Assembly: GCA_007751475.1 (NCBI GenBank)
Contig: CP036434.1
Location: forward strand, 2,790,001 to 2,854,000
Source of the DNA: Saltatorellus ferox
GTDB taxonomy: Bacteria; Planctomycetota; UBA1135; GCA-002686595
Direction of reading: 5' to 3'
DNA: 64,000 nt
Part shown: positions 55,942-64,000 of the stretch, one piece after another
How positions within the stretch are numbered: position 1 is the stretch's first letter
Layout of the letters: every line of letters begins with the position of its first letter
Program-made: the position numbers and the translations under genes
Notes under the pieces: generated by a model
Told to the model about the DNA's origin: nothing
What the model saw: only the letters and a program-made list of their open reading frames with translations
Database searches by the model: none

Positions 55942-57867
55942 GTGTTCCGCGTCGCTTCTCTCGTAGGTCTCGCCATGTCGGTACTTTGCAGTCTCTCCCT
56001 GGGTTGCCTCTCCCTGGCCGCGCCTCCGCAGGGCCCGGCAGTGGTCTTCAACAATACGGCCCCGACCGGGCTCTTCCACGACATCTCGTCGGGGATCACG
56101 GTGTTTGACGAGGGGCGAATTCCCTCGACGTCGGCGCCCGAGCTGGGCGCCCAGGATACCTACTCGATCACGCGGGTTGAGCTTGGTTACACGACGAGGG
56201 CGCAGGCTGCTTCTCTGGGCGGGCCAGGGGCTCGGGTGATCCTCTCGTTCTATGGGACGGGGGACGTCAGTGACGATCCATCGGAGCTGGGGAGCCCACT
56301 CGCGGTCTTCGATGTGACCGGCCTACCAGGGTCCACGGCGACAGGCAGTCTTTCCTCTCACAGGGTTCCGTATCTCCTGCCTTTCCCGGTTTGCTTCCGT
56401 GCGGATGGGAACGGACGCTTCGATCCCAGTGCGGGCAACGACTTCGTCTGGTCTCTTTCGATGCCGGACGAAGTGAATGGATCCGCAGGGCCGCTGATCG
56501 CGGGGGATCCTCAGAGCTGCGCCAAGGGGGATGGAACGTACTTCCAGGCGGCAGGTGCCTGCGGCACGGGTCTGGGCAGCATCGACGGTTTCGGCGAGCT
56601 CACCGCATCGGGTGACTATGTCTTCCGGGACTTCGGCGGCTACCCCCAAAATGCCTATGGCTCGTTCCACCTGATGGCGGAGGCGCCGCTCTCGGGTGAG
56701 TGTTCAGGGTGCGGTATCGCGGACCCCTACCTGGAGCCCAACGATTCGTGTGCGACGGCGCTTCCGATCGGGCTGCTTCCTATCTTTGGTCTCATCGCAG
56801 AACCGGGTGATGACGATTTCTTCGAACTGTCGATTCCCAGTTCGTCCACCTTGATCGTGGACGCGCTCTTCGACGGTGCGTTGGGCGATCTTGATCTCGA
56901 GCTCTACGCGGCGAATTGCGGCGCGCTGCTCGCGTCCAGTTCGACGATCGGAAGGCAGGAATCGCTGGAATACTTCGTTTGTAGCGGAGCCCCCGAGGAT
57001 GTCGTTTTACGGGTGATAGCGCCCACGTCTTCGTGTCTTTCCTATGACCTGAAGCTCCAGGCGACGCCCGTGGTGGACGACGCCTTCGAGGACAACGACA
57101 TTTGCTCGCAGTCTGCGCTCGGCGGGATCAGCACCTTCACCACGCGTGACCTTCTGGTGTCCGAGTGCGACTCCGACTACTTCCTTCTGAGGGTCGCTGA
57201 CCAGCGTGAGGTTCGGATCGATTTGTTCTTCGCTCACTCGGACAGCAACGTGGATGTCCAGCTCTGGGATGCCAGCTGTCAGACGCTTCTCGGTAGCAGC
57301 ACCGGTCTGGGCGACACCGAGACCATCACCTCCTACAACGGCACCGGGGTGACCGTCGACGTCATCGCAGAGATCTTCTGTGACGGCGGGAAGGGGAACG
57401 CGGAGTACAGCCTCTCTGCGTGCTATTCGATCGGCGACCTGATCAGCTTTCAGACGTGTACCGGGGTTTCGAATTCCACGGGGCGACCGGCGACGATGTG
57501 CGCCCGAGGGAGCGACGTGGCGGCCGACAACTTCGTGCTCTTCTATGCGGTCGACCTGCCGGCCTTTGCCTTCGGGTACTTCATCACGTCGCTGACGACG
57601 GACAGCGTTCCTCGGCCCGGCGGAGCCACGGGGACGCTTTGCCTGGGCGCGTCGGGCGTGGGCCGATACGCCTACGACGTGCTCCAGACGTCGAACAGCA
57701 ACGCGGCGTTCTATCAGCCTGACCTGAGGAACACACCGACAGGGCTGGGGCCTGTCTCGGTCATGCCCGGGGAGACGCGCTACTGGCAGTTCTGGTATCG
57801 CGATACGACGCCGTCCGGCGGAACGACGTCGAACTTCACGGGTGGTGTGGGCGTGACCTTCCAGTGA
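55942..57867 (+). CDS. Secreted protein with PPC-like domains and shared C-terminal module
   Basis: 641 aa from a GTG at 55942 (MFRVASLVGLAMSV...), which gives a normal signal peptide; the frame is open back to 55864 and an ATG at 55975 is an alternative. The middle part has two pre-peptidase C-terminal (PPC)-like domains: EPNDSCATALPI ... DDDFFELSI ... LDLELY, and EDNDICSQSA ... CDSDYFLLRV ... VDVQLWD. The C-terminal ~138 residues are the module shared with the proteins at 52873-54609 and 13106-14719 (ARGSDVAADN, GTLCLGAS, WQFWYRDT, TSNFTGGVGVTFQ). Many Cys pairs suggest disulfides outside the cytoplasm. Divergent from kdsA. Confidence 0.85.
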   Translation: MFRVASLVGLAMSVLCSLSLGCLSLAAPPQGPAVVFNNTAPTGLFHDISSGITVFDEGRIPSTSAPELGAQDTYSITRVELGYTTRAQAASLGGPGARVILSFYGTGDVSDDPSELGSPLAVFDVTGLPGSTATGSLSSHRVPYLLPFPVCFRADGNGRFDPSAGNDFVWSLSMPDEVNGSAGPLIAGDPQSCAKGDGTYFQAAGACGTGLGSIDGFGELTASGDYVFRDFGGYPQNAYGSFHLMAEAPLSGECSGCGIADPYLEPNDSCATALPIGLLPIFGLIAEPGDDDFFELSIPSSSTLIVDALFDGALGDLDLELYAANCGALLASSSTIGRQESLEYFVCSGAPEDVVLRVIAPTSSCLSYDLKLQATPVVDDAFEDNDICSQSALGGISTFTTRDLLVSECDSDYFLLRVADQREVRIDLFFAHSDSNVDVQLWDASCQTLLGSSTGLGDTETITSYNGTGVTVDVIAEIFCDGGKGNAEYSLSACYSIGDLISFQTCTGVSNSTGRPATMCARGSDVAADNFVLFYAVDLPAFAFGYFITSLTTDSVPRPGGATGTLCLGASGVGRYAYDVLQTSNSNAAFYQPDLRNTPTGLGPVSVMPGETRYWQFWYRDTTPSGGTTSNFTGGVGVTFQ

Positions 57868-57895
57868 TCGGAACCCAGGAGGCGGCGCGTTTCCC

Positions 57896-59053
57896 TCAGG
57901 CGAGCCGTGACATGACGAGTTCCGTCCAGTAACGGACGCCGAGCGGGATGACGCGGTCGTTGAAGTCGTAGCGCGGATGGTGCACGTCGAACTCGCCGCC
58001 TGCGCCGAGCCAGGCGTAGCAGCCGGGGACCTTCTCCAGCATGAACGCGAAGTCCTCGCCGCCCATGCTGGGCGCCGCGTCGTGGATGAGGTTGTTCTCG
58101 CCGACGACGGCGGCCGCGGCGCGGCCTGCGATCTCGACCTGGGCGGCATGGTTGACGGTGGGCGGGTAGCCTCGGGTGTAGGTGACGCGCGCCGTGGCAC
58201 CGTGGGCGCTGGCGGTGTGGGTCGCGATGCGCTCGATGCCTGCTTCCATCGCCATGCGGGTCTCGGGGCGGAACGTGCGGCACGTGCCGGAGAGTTTCGC
58301 CAGGCGTGGGATGACGTTTGTGGTCGAGCCCGCTTCGACCTTCGTGATCGAGACCACGGCCGCGTCCTGGGGATCGAGGGTTCGCGAAACGAGGGACTGG
58401 AGGCCCGAGATGACCTGGCTCGCGACGTACACGGGGTCGATGCCGCGGTGGGGCATGGCGGCGTGGGCGCCGACGCCTTCGATCTCGATCTCGATGCGGT
58501 CGCTGGCGGCCATGACGGGGCCGGCGCGCAGGGCGATCTGGCCGAGCGGAATCTGGGGCCAGTTGTGCATGCCGTAGACCTCGTCGCAGGGGAAGCGCTC
58601 GAAGAGACCGTCCTGCATCATCGCTCTCGCGCCGGCGAGGCCCTCCTCGGCGGGCTGGAAGATGAAGTGCACGGTTCCCGCGAAGGCCGGGTTCCTGGCA
58701 AGGGCCTGGGCGGCGCCGAGGAGCATCGTGGTGTGTCCGTCGTGTCCGCAGCCGTGGAAGACGCCGGGGGACGCGGACGCGTGCGGTGCGCCCGTCTCCT
58801 CGGTCATGGGGAGCGCGTCCATGTCGGCGCGAAGACCGAGGGTCGGTCCATCGCCGAGGGTGCCGGAGAGGGTGCCGACGACGCCGGTGATGCCCAGGCC
58901 GGTGTGGACGTCGAGGCCGAAGGACCGGAGGCGCTCGGCGACGAGGCGGGCGGTGCGGGTCTCGTGGTAGCCGAGTTCGGGGTGGCGGTGGAAGTCATGG
59001 CGCCACTCGGTGAGCTGGGCGGTCGTGTCGTCGATGTCGGTGGAAGGCTGCAT
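57896..59053 (-). CDS. M20 family amidohydrolase
   Basis: 385 aa. Metal-site motifs: HGCGHDGHTT (100-109, Cys102/His104), QPAEEG (133-138), the HN of YGMHNWPQ, and SMGGEDFAFML near the C-terminus. This is subfamily M20D, with hippurate hydrolase, N-acyl amino acid and indole-3-acetyl-amino acid hydrolases. It would cleave an N-acyl amide to free an amino acid, in the cytoplasm. Convergent with the PPC protein (28 bp) and divergent from the RmlD-like gene (52 bp). Confidence 0.92.
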   Translation of the reverse strand: MQPSTDIDDTTAQLTEWRHDFHRHPELGYHETRTARLVAERLRSFGLDVHTGLGITGVVGTLSGTLGDGPTLGLRADMDALPMTEETGAPHASASPGVFHGCGHDGHTTMLLGAAQALARNPAFAGTVHFIFQPAEEGLAGARAMMQDGLFERFPCDEVYGMHNWPQIPLGQIALRAGPVMAASDRIEIEIEGVGAHAAMPHRGIDPVYVASQVISGLQSLVSRTLDPQDAAVVSITKVEAGSTTNVIPRLAKLSGTCRTFRPETRMAMEAGIERIATHTASAHGATARVTYTRGYPPTVNHAAQVEIAGRAAAAVVGENNLIHDAAPSMGGEDFAFMLEKVPGCYAWLGAGGEFDVHHPRYDFNDRVIPLGVRYWTELVMSRLA

Positions 59054-59105
59054 GCCGTCACGCTAACGAATCGCACTCGGGCTCCGGGCGGTTAAGATCG
59101 TTCCC

Positions 59106-60074
59106 ATGAGTGACGGAATGGAGCGGACGACCCTGGTGACGGGGGCGAGTGGATTTCTCGGGGCGCATGTGGTCGCGGCGGCCTGTGCGCGGAGCCAGCG
59201 AGAGGGGACTTTCAGCGACCCGCTGGGGCCACTGGTGGTCGCGCAGACCCGCTCCCCGGCTCTTCTGGCGCCCCGCTTCACGACGCCGCGGGACGCGGCC
59301 CAGTGGATCGAGACGGAGCTGCTGGATGGGGGAGCCGAGCGCCTCCTCGACCGCGTTCGTCCCACGGAGGTGATCCATTGCGCGGCTCTCTCGCGAGCAG
59401 CCGCCTGCGAGGAGGATTCCGAGCTGGCCCAGGCGCTGAACGGCGTCCTTCCGGGCCTGATCGCCGCGTGGTGCCAGGCCCACGGGGCGCGGCTCATTCA
59501 CGTCTCGACGGACCTGGTTTTCGGCGCAGAGGATGCCCCGAAGGGCGGTTTCAAGGAGACCGCGACCCCGGCCCCGGTTTCCACGTACGGGGTGACGAAG
59601 CTGGCGGGCGAGCGCGCCGCGCTCTCGGCCTACCCCGACACCACGATCGCGCGTCTGCCGCTGCTCTACGGAAACTCGGGAGGCCGCGGCCTGGGGGCGA
59701 GCGATTCGATCCTGGAGCAGGTGGAGCGCTCCGAGTCCCCGCGTCTCTTCGTGGACGAGTGGCGCACGCCCCTGGAGGTCACGAACGCGGCCGCGGCGTT
59801 GATCGAGCTCCTGGACTTCGACCATCCGGGCCCGATCCACCTGGCCGGCACGACCCGAACGAGCCGCTACGACTTCGGCATTGCGGTCCTGAGAGCGATG
59901 GGAATGCCAGAACCCGAAGCCCGCGCCGAAATCACCCCGACCCTGCAATCCGACCTCCCCACGAAGGCGCCCCGCCCCAAGGACGTCTCCCTGAACGCGA
60001 CCCTGGCCCAGACCCACCTCACCACGCCCCTTCAATCCCTGAAACAAGGCCTCACGACCGCCCTGGGCGAGTAG
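59106..60074 (+). CDS. RmlD-like NAD(P)-dependent sugar reductase/epimerase
   Basis: 322 aa SDR. NAD(P) loop GASGFLG (13-19), IHVSTDLVFG, catalytic YGVTKLAGE with Tyr161 and Lys165, and RLPLLYGN. It is close to dTDP-4-dehydrorhamnose reductase (RmlD), which makes dTDP-rhamnose, but no other rml genes are here, so another sugar reductase is possible. The gene ends 10 bp before a 118-bp palindrome. Confidence 0.85.
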   Translation: MSDGMERTTLVTGASGFLGAHVVAAACARSQREGTFSDPLGPLVVAQTRSPALLAPRFTTPRDAAQWIETELLDGGAERLLDRVRPTEVIHCAALSRAAACEEDSELAQALNGVLPGLIAAWCQAHGARLIHVSTDLVFGAEDAPKGGFKETATPAPVSTYGVTKLAGERAALSAYPDTTIARLPLLYGNSGGRGLGASDSILEQVERSESPRLFVDEWRTPLEVTNAAAALIELLDFDHPGPIHLAGTTRTSRYDFGIAVLRAMGMPEPEARAEITPTLQSDLPTKAPRPKDVSLNATLAQTHLTTPLQSLKQGLTTALGE

Positions 60075-60084
60075 CCCCCGCAAG

Positions 60085-60202
60085 CGACACGTCCGTACCA
60101 GGTCCATCCATTCCGGAACGTCCGGACCAGGTCCGTCCATTCCGGAATGGACGGACCTGGTCCGAACGTTCCGGAATGGACGGACCTGGTACGGACGTGT
60201 CG
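60085..60202. repeat. 118-bp near-perfect palindrome
   Basis: Two 59-bp arms (60085-60143, 60144-60202) with no spacer and two mismatches. It contains four copies of a ~20-bp unit (CCAGGTCC[AG]TCCATTCCGGAA) in alternating orientation, so the palindrome is itself built from a smaller inverted unit. Located after the RmlD-like gene and 120 bp before valS. As RNA it would form one very long hairpin. Confidence 0.95.
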
Positions 60203-60322
60203 GGATGAGGAGGAAGATGGGGCTCGGGCTTGACCCTCGACTTGGTCGCGGGTGGCATGGGGGGCCCGGAGTTGGGGGCTCGGGTGATTCGAGCCCCTCT
60301 TTTCATTTCCGGGCCTCTCGAC

Positions 60323-62995
60323 ATGGAACTCTCGACCCGCTACACGCCCAAAGAAATCGAAGGTCCGCTCTACGAGCGCTGGGAGCAGTCTGGCTGCTTC
60401 ACACCGCCCGCCGAGCCCGTGGAGGGGAGGAAGACGTTCACCGTCATGATTCCTCCGCCCAACGTGACCGGTGTTTTGCATATGGGCCACGCCTTGAACG
60501 GGACCATCCAGGACATCGTCGTTCGCCACCGGCGCAAGGATGGGTACGACACCCTCTGGGTTCCCGGGACCGACCACGCGGGCATCGCCACCCAGGCCGT
60601 CGTCGAGAAGAAGATCTACGCCGAGGAGGGGAAGACCCGGGACGACCTGGGGCGGGAAGAGTTCCTCCAGCGCATCTGGGACTGGAAGGACAAGCACGGC
60701 GCCATGATCCTCCACCAGTTCCGGAGCCTCGGCTGCTCCTGTGACTGGACCCGCACCAAGTTCACCATGGACGAGGACCTCTCCCTCGCCGTGCGGACCG
60801 CCTTCGTCGAACTCTGGGAGCGACAGCTCATCTACCGCGGCGCACGCCTCGTCAACTGGGACTGCGTGCTTCAGACCGCCGTCAGCGACGACGAGATCGA
60901 GTACGTCCAGAAGAAGGGCAAGCTCTGGCACATGAGGTATCCGCTCGTGGACAGGCCCGGCGAATTCCTCGTCGTGGCGACCACGCGCCCCGAGACGATG
61001 CTGGGCGATACCGGCGTGGCCGTGCACCCGAGCGACGAGCGCTACCGGGACCTCGTCGGCACCAAGGTCCGCCTGCCCTTCGTGGATCGCGAGATCCCGA
61101 TCGTGGCGGACGAGTCGGTGGATCCAGAGTATGGCTCGGGCGCGGTCAAGATCACGCCCGGCCACGACCCCGCCGACTACGAGCGCGGCCAGCGCCACAA
61201 CCTCCCGATCATCAGCCTCCTCAACAAGGATGGCTCCTTCAACGAGCACGGCGGGCCCTTCGCGGGCAAGTCGCGCGAAGTCGTGCGCAAGGAGCTGGTC
61301 GCCCAGCTCGACGAGAGGGGGCTCCTCGCCGAGGTCGAGGACATCACCCACAACGTCTCCACCTCGGACCGCTCCAAGTCACCGATCGAGCCGCTCATCA
61401 GCGAGCAGTGGTTCGTCAAGATGCAGCCCCTCGCCGAGCCCGCCATCGGCGCGCTCAGGAAGGGAGACCTCCAGTTCCGCCCGGAGCGCTGGGGCAAGGT
61501 CTACCTCCACTGGCTGGAGAACGTCCAGGACTGGTGCATCAGCCGCCAGCTCTGGTGGGGCCACCGCATCCCCGTCTGGTACGACGAGGACGACGTCGGC
61601 GTCGCGTCCATCGAGACGCTGGAGATCGGCGCTCCCCACCCGAAGACCGGCAAGCCCATCGTGCGCCAGGACCCCGACGTCCTCGACACGTGGGCCTCGT
61701 CATGGCTCTGGCCGCTCGCGACCCTCGGCTGGCCCACCCCCGGCGCTCCCGACCTCGCGCGCTTCTACCCGACGCAGTTCCTGTCCACGGCCCAGGAGAT
61801 CATCTATCTCTGGGTCGCGCGCATGGTGATGGCGGGCTACGCCTTCCTTCCCGAGCTTCCGGAGGCCGACCGCAATCCGTTCAGCACCTGCTACATCCAC
61901 GCCACCGTGCTGGACGGCAAGGGCAAGCGCATGAGCAAGTCGGCTGGCAACGGCATCGACCCGCTAACCATGATCGAGCAGTACGGCGCCGACGCCGTGC
62001 GCTACAGCCTCGTGCTCCTCACGAAGGAGGGCCAGGACGTCCGCCTCTCGCCCGACCGCTTCGACCAGGGCAGCCGCTTCTGCAACAAGGTCTGGAACGC
62101 CGCGCGCTTCGTGATGATGAACCTCGGCGGCGACCGCGCCACCGGGCCGTCCACGCGCTTCGAGGATCGCTGGATCCTGAGCCGTCTCGCGCGCACCGTG
62201 GTCGAGGTCTCCGCGGGCCTCAACGAGTATCGCTTCAACGATGCGGCCCAGACCATGTACCGCTTCGTCTGGAACGACTTCTGCGACTGGTACGTCGAGC
62301 TCTCCAAGCACCGCCTCACCGGCGAGGACGAGGCCTCGGCCCAGGACGCCCGCGCGACCCTGACGCGCGTCTTGAAGGACACCCTGGGTCTCCTGCATCC
62401 GTTCACGCCGTACCTCACCGAAGCCCTCTGGGAATCGCTCCACGAGACCCTGGGCGAAACCGCCCCGAGCATGCTCGTGTCCGCGCCGTGGCCCACGGGC
62501 GAGGGCCTCGGCATCGACGAGGCGGCCGAGTCCGAGATGGAGAGCGTCCAGGATCTCGTCGGCTGCGTGCGCCGCGTGCGCGCGCTCACGATGGCGGCCG
62601 AGCGCCGCCTCCTCCCCGTCGTCGTGAACGCCCCGCGTCCCGAGCTCCGCGAGGTGCTCCAGCGCCACGCCGAAGCCGCGGCGTCGCTGGGCTTCATCGA
62701 GTCGCTGGAGATCACGGAGGGGGCACCCCAGCCGCCGCAGAGCGCCGTCGCCATCGGCAACGGGATCGAGACCTACGTGATCCTCGGCGAGGACGTGGAC
62801 TTCGCCAAGCTGAAGACCGTGCTGGAGGGCCGCGCCGCCAAGGTCGCGAAGGCGCTCATGGGCACGGAGAAGAAGCTCCAGAACCCCGGCTTCCTCTCCC
62901 AGGCCGATGACGACGTCGTCGCCGCCGAGAAGGAGAAGCTCGAAGAGCTGAGGCTCGAGAAGGAGCTCCTCGAGCGCAACGCCGCCGCGTTCTGA
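60323..62995 (+). CDS. valS: Valyl-tRNA synthetase
   Basis: 890 aa from the ATG at 60323; an upstream start at 60230 adds 31 residues unlike the family. Class I motifs: PPPNVTGVLHMGHALNGT (HMGH at 53-56) and RMSKS (536-540, where most have KMSKS). The ISLWVARMVMAGY-like and DVLDTWASSWLWP stretches are typical of ValRS. The C-terminal ~65 residues form the ValRS coiled-coil arm. It charges tRNA-Val. Length fits the family. Confidence 0.96.
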   Translation: MELSTRYTPKEIEGPLYERWEQSGCFTPPAEPVEGRKTFTVMIPPPNVTGVLHMGHALNGTIQDIVVRHRRKDGYDTLWVPGTDHAGIATQAVVEKKIYAEEGKTRDDLGREEFLQRIWDWKDKHGAMILHQFRSLGCSCDWTRTKFTMDEDLSLAVRTAFVELWERQLIYRGARLVNWDCVLQTAVSDDEIEYVQKKGKLWHMRYPLVDRPGEFLVVATTRPETMLGDTGVAVHPSDERYRDLVGTKVRLPFVDREIPIVADESVDPEYGSGAVKITPGHDPADYERGQRHNLPIISLLNKDGSFNEHGGPFAGKSREVVRKELVAQLDERGLLAEVEDITHNVSTSDRSKSPIEPLISEQWFVKMQPLAEPAIGALRKGDLQFRPERWGKVYLHWLENVQDWCISRQLWWGHRIPVWYDEDDVGVASIETLEIGAPHPKTGKPIVRQDPDVLDTWASSWLWPLATLGWPTPGAPDLARFYPTQFLSTAQEIIYLWVARMVMAGYAFLPELPEADRNPFSTCYIHATVLDGKGKRMSKSAGNGIDPLTMIEQYGADAVRYSLVLLTKEGQDVRLSPDRFDQGSRFCNKVWNAARFVMMNLGGDRATGPSTRFEDRWILSRLARTVVEVSAGLNEYRFNDAAQTMYRFVWNDFCDWYVELSKHRLTGEDEASAQDARATLTRVLKDTLGLLHPFTPYLTEALWESLHETLGETAPSMLVSAPWPTGEGLGIDEAAESEMESVQDLVGCVRRVRALTMAAERRLLPVVVNAPRPELREVLQRHAEAAASLGFIESLEITEGAPQPPQSAVAIGNGIETYVILGEDVDFAKLKTVLEGRAAKVAKALMGTEKKLQNPGFLSQADDDVVAAEKEKLEELRLEKELLERNAAAF

Positions 62996-62999
62996 TCCG

Positions 63000-64000
63000 G
63001 TGCCGCTCCCCGAGCCCTTTTCCCGGGAAGGCGGCGCGATCCTCTACAGGGGTCGCGCCGTCAAGGGAGTGAAGATCGATGCCGACACCTTCGAGGTGCT
63101 CGGGGCCTCGCACGCCCGCGACGCCCACCAGGTGTTTCTGGTAATGGAGACGAAGCTGAAGCCCATCAAGCGGGCGGACGCCGCGTCCTTCCAGAGCCTC
63201 GGCCAGAGCTACGGCCGCGACGCCGGGGCGGCGTTCTTCCTGGACAAGCCGATCCGGCTGAAGAAGGGCGCAGGCTCCCTCGAGGCTTTCCGCGAACTCG
63301 ATCCCCACTACGCGACCGATGGCGGATGGCTCTACTTCGGGACCCAGCAGGTCGAGCCTCCGAAGGATCTCGCGCCCTTCGACTGGCAGGCCGCCGAGTA
63401 CCGCCCGTTCAGCGTCAACGCCGTCAATCGCTCCGACGCGCTCCTCACCGATGGCCGGCGGACGTTCCTCAGCCAGTGGGGCCAGCCATGGGTCGAGCTG
63501 CAGGACGTGCGGCTCGACGCGGTCACACGTCTCGGTGAGGACCTCCCCGGTCTGCATCGACAGTCTTACCTGACCGATGGACGTAGCGTCTGGTACCGCG
63601 GCGAGCGCATCGACGGGATCGACGCGCGCTCCGCGCGCCAGCTGGGCATCTCCGCGGTGGAGGACGATCGCAGAGTCTACGTCGGCGCAGAGCCAGCCGC
63701 TCCCGCTCCGGGAACGCTCGCCTGGATGACGGCAGACCTCTACCGAACCGAGGAGTCTCTTCTCCAACTGAGCCCCGGCGCTCCCGCGCGAACGCTGGCC
63801 GCGGGGCCCGGGTCGCCGGCGCCCTCCGTCGAGGCCGCCTTCGAAGCACTTCTCCGCGCCGTCATCGCGCCTGCGTTCACTGCCTTCGATCGCCATCTTC
63901 CGCTCGAGGTCACGCCCGGCGATCTCGATCTCTCGGTGCCTCCGCCAGCCGGAGTTCCCGCGTTCACCGTCACACGACTTCCGAACGGGCTCTTCGAGGT
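63000..64000 (+). CDS. DKNYY-repeat protein, 3' end cut by window edge
   Basis: The frame opens with a GTG at 63000, 5 bp after the valS stop, and is open to the window end (333 codons). Repeats of the DKNYY type are seen: ILYRGRAVKGVKIDADTFEVLG, HARDAHQVF, YGRDAGAAFFLDKPI, YATDGGWLYFG. These short Tyr/Asp beta repeats occur in secreted or cytosolic proteins of unknown function. No signal peptide visible. It is probably co-transcribed with valS. The last ~100 residues are Ala/Pro-rich. Confidence 0.75.
   Translation, partial: MPLPEPFSREGGAILYRGRAVKGVKIDADTFEVLGASHARDAHQVFLVMETKLKPIKRADAASFQSLGQSYGRDAGAAFFLDKPIRLKKGAGSLEAFRELDPHYATDGGWLYFGTQQVEPPKDLAPFDWQAAEYRPFSVNAVNRSDALLTDGRRTFLSQWGQPWVELQDVRLDAVTRLGEDLPGLHRQSYLTDGRSVWYRGERIDGIDARSARQLGISAVEDDRRVYVGAEPAAPAPGTLAWMTADLYRTEESLLQLSPGAPARTLAAGPGSPAPSVEAAFEALLRAVIAPAFTAFDRHLPLEVTPGDLDLSVPPPAGVPAFTVTRLPNGLFE

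Noticed and set aside
60230..60322. Extended N-terminus of ValRS
   Set aside because: The 31 extra residues do not resemble ValRS and the ATG at 60323 starts the standard N-terminus.

Overview
The window looks like a chromosome segment of a high-GC Planctomycetota bacterium, probably from a marine lineage related to the Poly30/Saltatorellus group. This is inference from content, not a database match. The supporting traits are an ECF sigma factor overlapping a WD40-type Ser/Thr kinase, many large secreted beta-rich or FG-GAP proteins with a shared C-terminal module, lipoproteins with Dx[NF]xDGD loops, TPR secreted proteins, and abundant GTG/TTG starts. kdsA points to a Kdo-containing envelope, and a secretin with a GspK-like protein points to an outer membrane.

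Layout. 1-5 kb: a 5'-truncated subtilisin-like protease translationally coupled to a PrcB-type lipoprotein, convergent with a calcium-loop lipoprotein and an ABC-F (Uup) ATPase. 7.9-16.3 kb: a secreted protein, a full MFS transporter, two secreted surface-type proteins, a 5'-truncated second copy of the MFS gene, and a TrmH/SpoU methyltransferase. The two secreted genes sit between 780-bp direct repeats made of the MFS 3' end. The first of them has its best start codon put out of frame by a heptanucleotide repeat. 16.3-25 kb: a minus-strand block with a sulfotransferase, a membrane-anchored hypothetical, a metallo-beta-lactamase-fold hydrolase overlapping an uncharacterised protein, and two paralogous TPR secreted proteins. 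25.3-28.4 kb: a 1034-aa Ig-like lipoprotein. 28.5-29.6 kb: a 1.1-kb imperfect inverted repeat centred on 16.7 copies of a 7-bp repeat. 29.7-33.5 kb: a lipoprotein, rpsO and pnp. 33.8-37.5 kb: a secreted hypothetical, a lipoprotein secretin and a GspK-like protein. 37.5-45.3 kb: hyuB-like, purA, uppS, cdsA, phoH, ybeY and a FliA-type sigma factor, mostly overlapping or nearly so, apparently one housekeeping operon. 46.4-48.2 kb: a PafA-like phosphatase/phosphodiesterase, followed by three consecutive hairpin elements each bounded by CTAG. 48.9-52.8 kb: the kinase/ECF pair. 52.9-57.9 kb: a secreted repeat protein, kdsA and a PPC-domain secreted protein. 57.9-64 kb: an M20 amidohydrolase, an RmlD-like reductase, a 118-bp near-perfect palindrome, valS and a DKNYY-repeat protein cut by the window edge.

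How it fits together. The housekeeping genes cover nucleotide synthesis (purA), isoprenoid carrier and phospholipid synthesis (uppS, cdsA), RNA turnover and ribosome maturation (rpsO, pnp, phoH, ybeY, trmH), tRNA charging (valS) and LPS sugar synthesis (kdsA, possibly the RmlD-like enzyme). Around them are large exported proteins whose export could use a secretin-type system. The most unusual signals are non-coding and structural: the 1.1-kb inverted repeat, the CTAG-hairpin triplet, the 118-bp palindrome, the MFS duplication flanking secreted genes, and the possible phase-variable signal peptide.
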